Notes: generated by a model not told the origin, from the sequence alone. DNA of 64,000 nt from Isoetes taiwanensis (GCA_021234155.1 JAJEKV010000031.1:2502055-2566054), one strand, 5' to 3'; shown: positions 48,493 through 61,304, counted from the first letter of the stretch. Translations and numbers: made by a program.

Positions 48493-51210
48493 GCAAAACG
48501 TAGAATTTAATTCCGGTCTAGCATTTGATTCCACTAGAATATTAGATCCTACATCTAGCTATCGGGAGGCCCTCATGAAAATCAAGGCTACTGCGACAAA
48601 CCCAGTTTTCATAACTACCAGGCTCAGAATGTAAACAAAAAATCCAGGAATCTTTGCACATGACCATTCACCTGCCTCTAGCTCTAACAGTTTCCCGCTC
48701 TACACCCATCATTTTACTTCATTCATCTCTGCGATTCTATGCATTTGCCTGCTCTTTGAAGATAAAATTAGGCAAGAGCAGTATCTTGGGGAAAAATGGA
48801 AAGCTTTGGGCAATTTGCTTGGGAAAATGGTGAATTTGTGCCTGGAGAATTATTCTTTGACACCAGCAGATGCTAATTTTGAATGACCCAATTTTGGTCG
48901 AGATGTTTACCTTCTGCAGCATTCACGAACGATTGGGCCTAGAAACAGATGAATTTTAACAGATGCGCACAAAACGGTCGATTTGATTGGGTCGAAGCTC
49001 CAGAATGAGATAATTTAGGAAAACCCAGCTAAAATTGATTGCATTGGACCGAGAAACAGAGAAATTTTCTCAATTTATGTGCTTTAGAGATAGATGCTAT
49101 CTGAAAATTATGCAGGTGTGCCCATGCCAATGGGCAATTCTGGCCAGTTTAAGGGTGTGCCTGCTAAATGGATGGTTATTTCATCCCCACCTGTGGTTTG
49201 CGCTGCTGTGAAAACATATATGAATCTATGTGCTATGTGCAACGGAGTTTTGCTTCAATACTATGGGTTGCTAGATTCGCCTGATTGCATGAGTCCGATG
49301 GCAAACAGCCGTGATTGCCCACACTTTTTCTTGTTTTTTTGTTTTTATTTTTTCTTCCTTGAAACTAAGGAAAAGCATACAAGAAGAGAAGAAGCCAAAG
49401 AAGATAATCCAAAACCAAGAGTAATGTAAGGTGAGGGCCCTTTAATAGTCAATGGTGAGGGCCCTTTAATAGGCAATATTGGAGATCATATTTTTAGTGA
49501 GGTGGCACAACCTTGTTGGTCCACATGGCATCCAAAATGGCGCAGCCCTAATCGCATGTGGCGAGAATGTCTTCCCAATTTGGCATACCCTATTCCTGCG
49601 GCATGCGATATCTAATCTTGGCGATGGCGGGAGACCTCTCCTTGATGGCAAATCAGTTTTTTCTGTTGGGTACAAGGGCGCCATTGGTGGTGCTACGAAT
49701 TTTTTTTATTGGTGCTTTTCGAAACCATGGATTCTGATGCACTGTCATGCACTTTCATTGCTTCTTTTCAGGTTTTGACCATTGCTTTCTTTTTGTGAGG
49801 GTTTAGTGCCTTTAGAACTGATTCCCTCCAATTTTTGTGCTTACTTTGATTTGTTGGCAATGTATCCAACCCTCCATAGCCAGAATAGCCAAAGAATCGA
49901 TGAGTTGGAATGAATCTGGCCCTTCAGAACTTGGTGCATCTTTGGCAAGATCTTAGCTGCAAATCCTCTGGATCGATGAGTTGGAGACTCCATGGCCTTC
50001 GATTTTTTAATTTCTTTATTCTAATCCACGATTCAAAATCACTGATCCATTTTCTCGGTGTGCATAAAGGTATAAATCGGTTCAATCTTCCATGGAAATT
50101 CGTGCTTCCTCATTTGCTTACAGTCTCTCATTTGTTGCTTCGCCTCCAGATCCCTCAATTTCATAGCTATGTTTTACAGAAGCAGTGAAACAAAGAGGTG
50201 ATTTTCTTTTAATTTTTTTATGTACAAAACATGTTCGATTTCTTTTTTGCATTCAGGTTCTCTTTTTTGCATTTGTTGTTTTTTGAGTGGTTCTCTTAGA
50301 GATGAATCTAAGAAACAACCGCTACGTTGCGTTTCCTCCAGATAGCAATCCCGAGCTTATAGTTGGGAATGAACCAACTTCTCCTCCTCCTAGAAAGAAT
50401 AGATCCTGCAGACCAACTTTTTCTTCAAAGACTCCCAATGTTGGCAAAAAACTTGTTAGAGGATGTGTTATGATGGCATTTTTTATTTGACATTTATGTT
50501 TGAAGTTGCACATGATGTAAAGCAATGGGCTCAGATTATCTACTTAACAAGACTGTCCAGAAAATCCATGTCATAAGTATTATATGAGAACTTCTGGCTG
50601 TCAATGTTATCAATGTTAGAATTGCCATCTTATACAGATCGTGCAGTAACTTAATTTCGAGAAGTTTCATTAGTTTTTGTTGATCCATGGCATGCATCAA
50701 CATGATGGACTTTGAGCTTTCAACATCTGCTTAACGTCTTCTTGGTTAACCTTAGAATCAAGGGCTTGATTGAAACATGATAGCACTTAATTGAGATGTG
50801 TTTTGAGTGTATATGGACCTCTCCCATTGGAAATATTACCAGATTTCCATTAAACATTTCTTCTATAATAAGCACTTGTAATAGCCATGTATCTGTTTAG
50901 ACATAAAACTTAATAATAAAACTTAATAATACGATGCAGGACAGAACAACAACACCCACATAAATAGAAACATCTATGATAAACGAAATTAGTCAAATGA
51001 CATTAACTAGAGATCTCAGATCTTTCACATAAAGATGCTAGTAGGTATGCACTTTTTACTGATATTATCATATTAAAGCAGGGTTAAATCTAAACCTCCT
51101 TGCATTTACTAATCTGGTCGATGGTCTAGACCACAACGAAGAATGTGTTGTGATTCACATCTTAAAACTAGGGAAAACCCCAAATATGACCTACTTCAAA
51201 ACATAGGCCT
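48493..51210. other. Intergenic, no gene supported
   Basis: Unique-looking sequence with short open frames I cannot assign. At 49126-49172 a stretch (GGGCAATTCTGGCCAGTTTAAG...TGCCTGCTAAA) matches, in reverse, one inside the CACTA-type element at about 35598-35655. A 24-bp unit (GGTGAGGGCCCTTTAATAG) is duplicated at 49430-49477. Confidence 0.5.
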
Positions 51211-51411
51211 ACCTTTCCTGGCCAGCAGTATCCATCTGTGCTTTCATAGTCTTCTGGAATTCGACCCCAATGGTTGCCTTAGCCTAGATTCCAGAGTAAA
51301 TTCATCCCCATAAAACCTTGCAAGCAGCTAAGATTTGCCCAAAGCCGAGTCCCCAATCAGTACCACTTTAAAAACATATTCAATCCTCTGCTCGTAATCC
51401 CCATTAGACAT
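51211..51411 (-). pseudogene. RabA-type small GTPase retro-pseudogene fragment
   Basis: The minus strand from ATG at 51411 reads [20 protein letters not shown], then a P-loop GDSALGKS immediately followed by a stop, then LLARFYGDEF. After a frame change comes KATIGVEFQKT and, with residues missing, a DTAGQER switch II motif. This is the N-terminal half of a RabA/Rab11 GTPase, which in plants directs trans-Golgi to plasma-membrane traffic. It runs through without introns, so it is probably a processed copy. Stop, frameshift and deletions make it dead. Confidence 0.85.
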
Positions 51412-51862
51412 CATGACTTTTTAGGGCCAGGCCACAGATCGACAACATTGTATCTAGTCATCTGAGGCCAAGAAACAAGTTAGATCTTGCTGCCGATAGA
51501 TTTTTGAAATTTGGCCTTCAGCACAATTACCTAGCGGGAATCCAAGCCCCTAAGCAATAGCTTATAACCGGCAGGCTTTCAGATCAGTGCATCCCTAGCC
51601 GTTGATTGCTGCCCTGTGACAGGGCATAACAGGCAAGTGGAAACAGGGAAACGAGCAGTGGCGTTGCAACTTTGCCCTGGATTCAGCTTCTTAAGGATTT
51701 TTTTGCCCTGGATTCAGCCTCGGATGCTAATAATCCAGGCTAGGACTTGATAACCGAGCTCTGGACTTCTGATAACCGATCTTTGGCCCTGCCAAGCTGT
51801 GATAACCGAGCTATGGAAGCTCAGATCCTAGGTATGGATGAGGCAGCTTGCCTGCCCAGTTA

Positions 51863-51956
51863 AAGGGGATAAATACCCCTGCTCGCCCATTACCTCAGAT
51901 AAACGGGCTCGCCCCTTTATTTGAGGTAATGGGCTCTCAGAGGTGTTTATCCCCTT
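51863..51956. repeat. 94-bp foldback (hairpin)
   Basis: Left arm AAGGGGATAAATACCCCTG... pairs with right arm ...CAGAGGTGTTTATCCCCTT. Inner arms GCCCATTACCTCA and TGAGGTAATGGGC are perfect. About 40 of 45 bases pair, with a loop of a few bases around CTCGC. Just before it GATAACCGAGCT occurs three times with variation (51747-51812). Confidence 0.85.
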
Positions 51957-53330
51957 CTTAATAAATTCCACGACAGTAAATTTAGATTGGAGTGGAGATA
52001 TAATCTTGTGCATTTGAATGCACGAAAAATTGTGTTCTCTATAAAATCAGTTCGACCGCTAATTCTCCCTAATGGGAGCATAACTTTATAAGCTAAGCAT
52101 GAGCACGCTGGAATTTCGATGAATTTTTCTCATCGTAGATGAAATCCAACGATTCCTAAGCTCTCTACCTGGACAAAAATCCTAGAAGGCTGCAACATGG
52201 ATAGCCTCAAATTGCTTCAAAGTCTCAACTCGTATTTTTTGCAAATGTGCAAAAAACTCAGTTATTTGGATTGAATGCTAAATGCATGAAATCCAACTCG
52301 AAGGTCTTGTAGAATCAAGGAGAAGGTAATCATAAATGGAGCAAAGGCTATTACACGTGACTAGTTTACCTTATTTACGACTTCTTTGCCATCTAGAGGC
52401 ATGCATCGAATTGTATATTTTTTCTGCATAATACTTCAGCCGGAACACAAAATAGTGTGTTGCATTAGTGTATACCACATGGACTAGGCTCATAAAATGA
52501 CAGTGTGGAAACAGAGTTGCCATCGATGCCATTCACCACTTTAATGAACCAATAGTTCCTTGACGTAGTTAATATCATTATGGATGAAGCAAGCCATGAA
52601 ACATTTGGAAAGGAACAAAGGAAACAACGAAGAGAAATGGTAGTAAAATTAATATACAAATTTAATCCATTGGCTTCAACAACTCTAAATTTACTTGCTC
52701 ACTTTTGAGAGGAAAAATCCTATCGTTTCAGTTCAATTCTGAAACATCACTCTAGCTCTTTTCATGACTTAACATGATATTTGTGGAAAGTTCATGTAAT
52801 CTTGGAGAACGACACACATGCAAAACCCCCAACATTTGATACACTACTGCTAGTTTATTCTTTTGTTCCTTCTCCCATTCTAAGGATTATGAGTTCACAC
52901 TAGGTTATGCATGGCACACACTGTACATCACTAAGATCTAAGCTGCTAGATTTGGGGAACCTGGTGGTTCCCCTCAACTGAAAGCTTGATCCCTAAGGTG
53001 TGGAACCTGAAATAACAAGGAATAAGACCCCAACATGTCCAACACTTCCACCTCTCCTGGGCAACAGTTGATCAATTTAGAGGAATAAATAGGGCTCTAG
53101 AGTTGCCTTTGTCAATGGCCATCGTTCTGTTCTATCTTTGAAGTTGCTAAAATCTCCCCTCTCCTCATTGCATCCACACTCTTTGATAAGGGACATCACA
53201 TATCATAAAAAATACTTAGGAGGCATTCTGTTGCGTCCGTCCAGTAGCGATGCGCCACGTGGCGTTGTTTCAAACAAAGAATGTTAGTAAAAAAAAATTG
53301 ATCATGGACCAGAGCTTCTACGACGGATGC
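51957..53330. other. Intergenic, nothing supported
   Basis: AT-rich sequence without a convincing gene, RNA or mobile element on either strand. Confidence 0.5.
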
Positions 53331-53343
53331 TATGTTTCTATTG

Positions 53344-53580
53344 CTTGTTTACCTTCATTCCGGAGAGTTTACCATGCATTCTGGAGTGTTTACCTGCATT
53401 CTGGAGTGTTTACCCAACATTCTTAAGCTTTTTACTTGCATCAGAATGCCTCCTAAGCCTTTTCCACGTCACAGGAATATCCGTTTAGGGGACATTCTTG
53501 AGATATCCGTTTAGGGGACATTCCTGAGATGCGCGTCGCCGTGTTCCCATCTCAAGAATGTCCTCTAAACGGACATTCCT
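53344..53580. repeat. Short direct and inverted repeats upstream of the esterase gene
   Basis: GCATTCTGGAGTGTTTACC-like units occur three times (53354-53415). CCGTTTAGGGGACATTC occurs directly at about 53480 and 53507. An inverted copy (TCTCAAGAATGTCCTCTAAACGG) lies at about 53551-53573, so the two halves can fold. Confidence 0.75.
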
Positions 53581-53822
53581 GACAAACTGCAACTAATAAA
53601 TTTTCACGTTACAAGAATGCTCATTTTGGTGACATTCCTGGCATTTTGGTTTCCATGCCAGGAAGGTGCTAGATAACCGCCTTTGGGTGGAGGGGTTTCC
53701 TGGTGGTTTAATTTCGAACATGTTGATAATGCATTTGTTAGGTTTAAATATTTGAGCGATAACATGGCATTGCGGTACATAAGCGTTTCTTCATTTTTAA
53801 CAGCAGCAGAGTTGAAGCCTCC

Positions 53823-54935
53823 ATGGATAACAGCGGCACATATCAATCCGGCCCCATCGATGTGATAATTTTATCTGGGCAAAGCAATATGTCCGGCAGG
53901 GGCGGTGTTACGCCCAAAATCGACGGATCAACTGGCAAGGAATGGGATGGAATTATGCCAGAAGAATGTCGAGCTGAGAAAGGTTCCGTTTTTAGGTTAT
54001 CAGAAGCTTTAGAATGGGAAGAAGCTCGAGAGCCGTTACATTCTGATATAGACAAAGGTACTTAACTTCTGGCCCTTTTCTTCGGATTGTTGTAAGGTTT
54101 ATGAATTTTAAGTATGCTGATCGACAGGAAAGGTCTGTGGAACTGGTCCGGGGCTTGTATTTTCAACCTCTGTGATTCGCCATAGGCGAGATAAGGGCGA
54201 AAAATCAATTCCGAAAATAGGTTTGGTGCCCTGTGCCATTGGAGGTACATCCATCAAAGAATGGGGAAAGGGGGAGCTGCTTTATGAGCAGATGTTACAG
54301 AGAACCAGGGCAGCTCTAGAAAAAGGAGGTAACTTAAAAGCCCTGCTGTGGTACCAAGGAGAAAGTGATACACTTTCTGAAGACTTGGCCTCTGAATTTG
54401 GCCCCAGACTCAACAAATTCATCTTGAATCTTAGATCTGATCTCAAGTCTGAAAATTTACCCATCATTCATGTAAGACATAAGCTCTGTCGTTTGTTCTT
54501 TCCTTCTGTATTCATATTCTTTTTGTGTAGAAAATGAAGTTTTCTGCTATGGTTTGTAACTTGGTTCTCAATGTTTCATTTATCTCTCCTTTTATCTGTT
54601 TTTAGTTTCCTTCTTGTGTGAAGGATTAAGTATTGGTATGTAAGTTGATTTTAATATGTTCTGTACCTGCTTTTCTTTTTTTGTTGTTATTGTATGCAAG
54701 GATTAATGTTTTTGAATTGTCTGTCCAGGTAGGGATTACAGCTGCTAATCATCCCCATCCAGAGCTTCTCTCGAAAGTCCGGAAAGCTCAAGTTGAGTGC
54801 AAGCTTCCAGGAGTTTATTATGTGGATGCCAAGGGCCTGGCATTGCAGGAAGATGATATCCATCTCACATTGGACGCTCAACTACAGCTCGGTAAAATGC
54901 TTGCAGATTCTTACGTGGAGAACATATTGCCTTAG
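53823..54935 (+). CDS. SASA-family carbohydrate esterase (At4g34215-like), 3 exons, complete
   Basis: SASA/SGNH-fold esterases remove acetyl groups from sugars; the plant substrate is not established. Exons 53823-54057, 54128-54471 and 54729-54935 join in phase at GT-AG sites to 261 residues, the usual size. Catalytic landmarks: GQSNMSGRGG with the serine nucleophile near the N-terminus, CAIGGTSIKEWGKGE, LLWYQGESDT, and the C-terminal DDIHLT with catalytic Asp/His. No signal peptide is seen, so it is probably cytosolic. The start was chosen as the first ATG in frame, giving the family's short N-terminus before the GQSN block. The gene looks intact. Confidence 0.9.
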
Positions 54936-56055
54936 ACTGGCCTTCCTTGGTTCACATAAATACACCTCATGCATTTTTGCAAGAAGGCCCACTTTGCTTG
55001 GAATTGAATTGATTTTAATCCTAAATCAACATACTTAAATTGGTTTTTGTTCTAGACGTAAATTGGGTTTTGCTCGTCGAAGTCAAGACAAGGGCCATCA
55101 ACCAGTTGCTTTCTTCACAGGCAGAAACCCTAAAATACAGTGGGTATAACATGTGTAAACCATAGAAATGTGCAATTAAGAAACTCAAAGTACATGGAAT
55201 CATTGAACCGTGCAATTAGGTAACTCACAATATATTACTAGTGGGCATCTTAGACGTACATATCAAATACTACACCAAAATCATACGAAAACCTTACTTT
55301 AAAGTAGTACAAATATATGTTTTGCATCACTCAAAAATATTTGAGGTGTACGAATGCAATTGTTCCTTGGTTATAGAATGCGCTCAACCTCCATAGATCT
55401 CAAAGACTTTTGCCGGTAAAAGGAAAATCCTAAGCAACGAAAAGAAGTTGCTCGGTCTTAATAGGCATCTTCTTACTCTGGAACATTTCATCTATATGGA
55501 TGATGAATTCAACCAGTCCGAAATGGTTGCGACTAGAAGCTAAACCCTTAGACAATTAGTATTTGTTTGGGCCAAAATGACCTAGTTTATCCAAACATGC
55601 CAGAAACTGCAGATATTATTCATATTGTATATAAGCGGTAATACTGGTGTGCCAAAGGTCATTTAAAATGCTTTTAAAGTTGCCCCTAAGGTCAAGCCCT
55701 CGCTTGCATAGAAATATGGAAATTTCAAGGTATAATGCCAGAATATACCTGTATATTTGACGTGACTAGCATAAACATACTGTAGGGGTCATTCTCCCTG
55801 TCGCTCCTGTTGGTGGTCGAGCTGTGCGCCAATGTTTAGACTGGCAAACTGGCATCTATTTTTCAAAGATCCATTTCGGGGGATCGCTTCAAATCGCGAG
55901 TCCCCGCAATTTTCCCCGCCGGTTTGAATCAGCTATTTCGAGGAAATTGGGAATTAAGATGATTGTTTTGGGTCAGTGGTTGATCCAAATTAGCAGGATT
56001 CAATGAAACGAGTTATTGCCAAAAAGGCAGTGAGTTAGCGAAGCCGTGCATTTTT
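54936..56055. other. Intergenic, nothing supported
   Basis: 3' flank of the esterase gene and AT-rich spacer without recognised features. Confidence 0.5.
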
Positions 56056-56790
56056 GTAGGTCTCGACACAGGCAATACATCATCAATGGCAATAGAAGAA
56101 CTGGGAAAGCTCATATCGTAGGGAAATGTATGACGACTAAATGTTGGCACAACAGTTTTGAGTAAAGACGGTAATTTTTCCACATTGTAGTAAATTATCC
56201 TCTTCTAAGTAATCTTCACATATATTATAACTTTTAGGTTGCTTTAAATGATGTGAATGCAATTGACATTGCATTTGATGGGGTTGATAAGATTCATGAA
56301 CCTTATTAAGTTATTGTTATATATGATGGGAATGTCTTTTACAACTGATTTTATGATTCTAAAAAGTGCTAGACAATCTGGTGCAACACATACTATGGAG
56401 CATGTGTACCGATCAAATTTAACTATGCTCCTCATTCTTTATCATGTGAAAGAGTGTGACTAAATTTTTCATGTAATAGTTGAAACATTCTGGGGTTGCA
56501 TAATACAGTGCCAAATTAATCATTAATGTTTTGTAAGCATTTGCGTTTTCACAAAAACATAGGTTATCTTGACTGGATAGATGAATTTTGTATATCTTTC
56601 TTATTAACGTCTTGACATGAAGTATGTTATCTGTGTTTTGTAGGTTATTGATGCAATGGCAAAGAGACGTGTTATCTTGGCAGATCAGTCAAAAGTGGTT
56701 TTAGAGCTGGGACTTACCTTTCTTGTCCCAGCTCTGAAACCACTTGCTATAGATAAAATATGTACAGTATATCTTATATATTACTAGAAA
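56056..56790 (+). pseudogene. Ribose-5-phosphate isomerase (RpiA-type) pseudogene
   Basis: Three exon-like pieces in order on the plus strand: VGLDTGNTSSMAIEELGKL (from 56056, like the GLGTGSTAAF...LG phosphate-binding motif), VALNDVNAIDIAFDGVD after CTTTTAG (from 56238, like the IDLAIDGADEV active-site block), and VIDAMAKRRVILADQSKVV after TTGTAG (from 56645, like the KFIVIVDESK block). The first two run into stops soon after (TAG at 56122, TAA at 56307). The catalytic GAD is GVD here and the GGGG/KGRGG block is missing. The parent enzyme interconverts ribose-5-phosphate and ribulose-5-phosphate in the pentose phosphate pathway. It is a decayed intron-bearing duplicate. Confidence 0.6.
56693..56745. 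repeat. Near-perfect 21-bp inverted repeat
   Basis: AAGTGGTTTTAGAGCTGGGAC, an 11-base loop, then GTCCCAGCTCTGAAACCACTT: 20 of 21 bases pair. It lies within the last exon-like piece of the isomerase pseudogene, so the right arm is an inverted copy of the left. Confidence 0.9.
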
Positions 56791-56799
56791 AGGTGCCCA

Positions 56800-57965
56800 G
56801 CGTTGCTGGGCTTTTTGTCAGGCATAAATTGAATGCAAATGCTGGATGGGTACTAAAAGATTAAGGAATGTTAATGTTGGAATTTGTGCAAATGTTTCTG
56901 AGCCTGGATTATGTCAAAGTGCCCATAAGCTCAAGTTCAGCATTTCTAATGAAAATGCATGAAAGGATCCATTGAATGTGAAGTAGATGAGTAGCTACAT
57001 TGCATTCTCTCATTTTACAATGTTTAATCACTTCCCTATGAATGGATTCTATTCTATTCTATGAATGGATATGAGGGCGAGTACTGGATTTTTAGGGAGC
57101 CAACATCTAAGAAAAAAAATTGGAGCCATCTCCACCATTAGATTAAAGCAAGCATATCTCGGTCCTCCATCAAATTTAATTTACAACTGATGGATTTTGT
57201 GTGTTATGGCTAGCGCCTCAAATATCAAGGAATGTATATGCGGCATTGCCAGACATAAAAGTCTCATGTGTTATGGCTAGTGCCTCAAATGTCTAGAAAC
57301 AATTGCAATGGTGTTAACAAACTAACAGAATGGTCCAGTAGGAACAATTGCAATGGTGTTAATAAACTAACAGAATGGTATCTGGAATGTATATGGCAGT
57401 GAAAAGTCATGAAATCCAACATCTATTTCTGCTTTCTTTTATGTAGGCCGATGAATTTCCTTATGTAGCCTTGATCTCTAGAGGAGCCTGCACATGCTTC
57501 AATAGCAATTTATTGCAGATTTTAGACATGTGGTATAGACATCTATTGTGACTTTATAATGTGTCTATTTAAGAAAAGTAGCTTTCTCATTCAAAAAGTC
57601 AAATAATGTTGCTATGTCTGGCAATTGCCACATCTAAGACTCTTTCAAAATAACAAAAGTAAGCCCCCTATATTATCATGTTGCCTAATACTTTGACTAT
57701 TCTGCTTGAAAAGAACCTGATTTTACAACCATATGGTTCCAACACAGGCATTTGCACATACAAAATAATAAGGGAGAAAATCAGAATAATCTATGAAGCT
57801 TCGATAATCTGAACTTTGAAGCTCTGGACAACATTTTCCTCTAATGTCCAATGTCCAATCGTCGCAAGATTGCATGCTTTTAATGATTACTAAATGCCCA
57901 ATTTATTATGGCAATTACCAATGTCGAGCTATTACGGTCTAAGATAGAAAGAAATGCCCAATTTC
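56800..57965. other. Intergenic with small tandem duplication
   Basis: No gene seen. AACAATTGCAATGGTGTTAA...AGAATGG is tandemly duplicated (about 57298-57377, ~45-bp period). Confidence 0.5.
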
Positions 57966-58312
57966 ATATTTTTGAAAAACTTGAAAAGTTCCTTATTCAT
58001 GGAAGGAAAATTAACACAAATTGTCGGATAGCCAAGTCTAAGAAAGAAAGAAAAGAAGATCATGTCAATAATATCTTCATACTTTATTCTTCATGTTCTC
58101 GTCCATGTTTAACTCTATATTTTTTTTGAAAACTTGAAAAGTTCCTTATTCATGGAAGGAAAATTAAATGTTTTTGCTTCAAATTTTCGGATTTTCAACC
58201 AAGAAGCAAAAGGCAAAGGTCATATTTTATAGGTATTTTATGTCAATAATATTTTCATATTTTATTCTTCCATGTTTTATAGATGCGGTATGTTTTTAAC
58301 TCTAATTTTTTT
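57966..58312. repeat. Diverged ~153-bp tandem duplication
   Basis: AACTTGAAAAGTTCCTTATTC starts both halves (about 57979 and 58132). Later landmarks (GTCAATAATAT.TTCAT, TTTAACTCTA) recur at the same offset. Confidence 0.8.
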
Positions 58313-61304
58313 TTTTTAACGTTAAAACTTTTAACCGATCAAACAAAATGAAAAAAATACTTAGTGATCTAGCAACTTGCCAACTTGCTCTAATTGTAAC
58401 ATAAATTTTAACCTTCAAACAAAATGATTAGTTTCTTCTTGCCACTTCTTTGGAGGCTTAAATAATTACATCGCATTCTTTCTTTCGGGGCAAAGGGGCT
58501 TCCATTATTACATCCATGAAATATGCCCCGCCATGAAATATGCAGTGATATGCATGAACAAGGCAGCCATAAGATGCAAGAGAGGCTTCACAACATCCAA
58601 TTGTTCCCATCATACTTTGGATTCCAACCATCCCATGCATCTTCTGCTTTTACTTGGCACTTGAGCGTGGATCAGTGCAAGTTTTTTATATCCAGACTAT
58701 CTGATATCATGAGCATCCACAATTGATTGCAAGATTTCTTTGACAAAAATACCAAAAAAGAACTTGCATTGGAAAAAAACACGCGTTTTCATTCCAATAT
58801 GAATGCCCATTCAATCCTTTTGTTCGATGAACTGTAAAGCAAATAAGGATAGCAGATAGAGGAATGCAACAATAAAATATAGAAAATGTGGACAACATAG
58901 TATAGTCTTGGCAAGGTCCTATAGATACTATATGGCATAACTAATTATACAGTATCGCAATTAAATCCAGTTTAATAAAACCATTTCAAAAACCTATTAA
59001 AATCTTTTAATAGAACTTATTTCAAGTGTCCTACCATCTATTTGTTACTTGTTCATGATAGGGGTCAAAAATAAAATGAAGAGGAGAGGCATTATAGACA
59101 TAGATTCAATGCAAGCATGCAGAATGATCAATACCCATGGTTTCTAGGCAGTTGTCCTTCCTAATTGGCAATGATATCATTAGGGGTGCTTCACATGTGT
59201 GGTTGAGCATCATGAGTCGACATTAACCACGAATGGTCGGGCCATTATATGTACCGCCGACCAAGGCTTGGCACGGAAAAGTTGGGCACCATTGTGACAA
59301 TGTTGTTGCATTTAAATGACCCCTAAATGGAAGTATCAATGTAAAAGGCAACACAACAATTTTCCCTTAAAATAAATTTCCCCTTAAAATGAAGAGGTAC
59401 AGATGGACGGACCGATGTATGATGTTTTATTACGTCTTTTTGAGACCTAATAGTAGGCCTATAAGACAATGAAATACAAAAATATATCCAAAACAAAGAG
59501 AATTCCTCTACTCTTCAAACTGGCCATCTCATCAATACAATCCTCTTCCAACTCCCTCCTATCAAAGTTGGCATGCTTAAGACTCTTCATGGTAGCAAAT
59601 CCCATGTTAAGGCATCCCAAATTCTCCTGCAAGCCAAACTACATGTTAGAGAACCATGACATTCACGTGAATAACTTGATAAATCCGGCATCTCAATTCA
59701 TTTCCCGCTTGACAAAATACCTGGCTCTACCTTGTTAAGATATGAACACGGACCAAGAAACACACAACAAAAATTCTAATTGATCTTAGGCTTACAGATT
59801 TTATGTCTGTGTCTTGGATATGAGCCCAAAAAAACCTCAAATATCCAGAGGAGCAAGAAGAGGCCAGAGCAGAGAATATAGAATGTCAAACCGTTTAAGA
59901 AAGCATTTTGCAGAGAAAACGTCCTATCAGAGAGAATACAGAATAGCTAGTTTAAGAAAGCATTTTGTGGCTCCTTAACCTGCTCCAGAGATCAAATCCA
60001 TGACAAATCGCCACGACGCAAGAGGAGGTCGGAGCAGAGTACAGAATAGCAAACTGTTTAAGAAAGGATTTTGCGGAGAAGAGCTCGAATCCCTTAACCC
60101 TATTAAGGGGAGGAAAGATACTGAAGCAGGGTAAACATCAAAAACCAAGCAAGAAACACATAGTAAGAAACGTACAGCACTGCTGTAAACACTAATGCAA
60201 GAAAGTAAAGAGATTTACAGTCTGATTTACAGACCTTGTGAATGCCGGATTAACCTGCACCCTGCACTGTCTCTAACTCGTACAAATATAAGCCCAGCGA
60301 TTGCTTCATCTCCAAGCTCCCTCCAATTTAACAGCTTAATAAGTCTTAATCTGCCAATCGGCAGAAGAAAGGCAAAACGAATTTTAATCTGCAAATCAAA
60401 TGCAACCAAGTCATGAGACATGGGAAGGGAAGAGGGATGAGCAAACCAAGCATTTGCAAAACATCATAAACATTGGTGTTTTATAACAGTAGTACATTAG
60501 AGCCTACAGATGACAAAATGGAAACTCCAAGGTTGGATTGGCCCTTATCGTCCCAATATATGAGCAACGGGCAAGGGATGGCAACAAGAACTGAGAATAT
60601 TAACAGCACCATAAGAAGTGGGACACCCAAGAATGTATCAATGTCAGCTTGGCTCTGCTATTTTGCTCAAACTCAAAGTGCTCTACCACTCCATTCCTAA
60701 GATCAAAATCTTTATCCTCATCTTCAAAGCCTACCAGGAGCATTAAATGTTACTTGTATATTCTTCTTCTCACCTTTAATTCTCGTTTCAAGTGTTTCCT
60801 TGCCTTTTAATTTGTACATAATTGAGACAGATTTTTAGCAAATATAGAAACTAAAGGGTCTTGCATTTGTACTGCTGTAAGTAATTGATATAGATAAAGT
60901 TTGTTTGATACTTGAAAGTTAAAAAGAAATGATGAACAATAACATAAGAAGAGAATGACTTACACTTGCGAGCAAAAATTCATCACAAATGACCAAATGA
61001 TTCTACAATGAGTGCAGACCTTACTGCAAGTGGGTGTAACATGCATTTGCCTTCAATGACAGCAGCCCTACTGCAAGTGCAGCTTATAAGAGTCCATACC
61101 ATGTACATGATCTAAGTTCTGTCCATGTCTAAAAAACCAAGCCTATACATATTGTTCATAAGCTCTGGGGTTTAAATAGAAAGATAAGACCTAGGTGTAA
61201 TGGAACAAAGAGGCTCTCTGATGCCCCAATCTTTGAAATACAAGCTAACTGCAATCTCTAGTCTATCTAACACAAAACCAATGGCAAAGAAGAAGTCCCC
61301 TTAC
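58313..61304. other. Gene-poor stretch downstream of LIMR exon 4
   Basis: The remaining LIMR exons would be expected here on the minus strand but none was recognised. A segment at about 60480-60740 (minus strand) reads TM-like FLGVPLLMVLLIFSVLVAI but in mixed frames and with no identified family. Three diverged copies of a unit around GAGCAGAG...TTTAAGAAAGCATTTTG lie at 59865-60080. Confidence 0.4.

Noticed and set aside
59469-59738. Open frame or minus-strand exon-like block after CTTGCAG at 59630
   Set aside because: Protein-like on the minus strand but no family, neighbour exon or donor site could be supported.
60480-60740. Minus-strand hydrophobic segment as a LIMR exon or separate gene
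   Set aside because: The coding-like parts are in different frames, no splice model joins them to LIMR exon 4, and no family was recognised.
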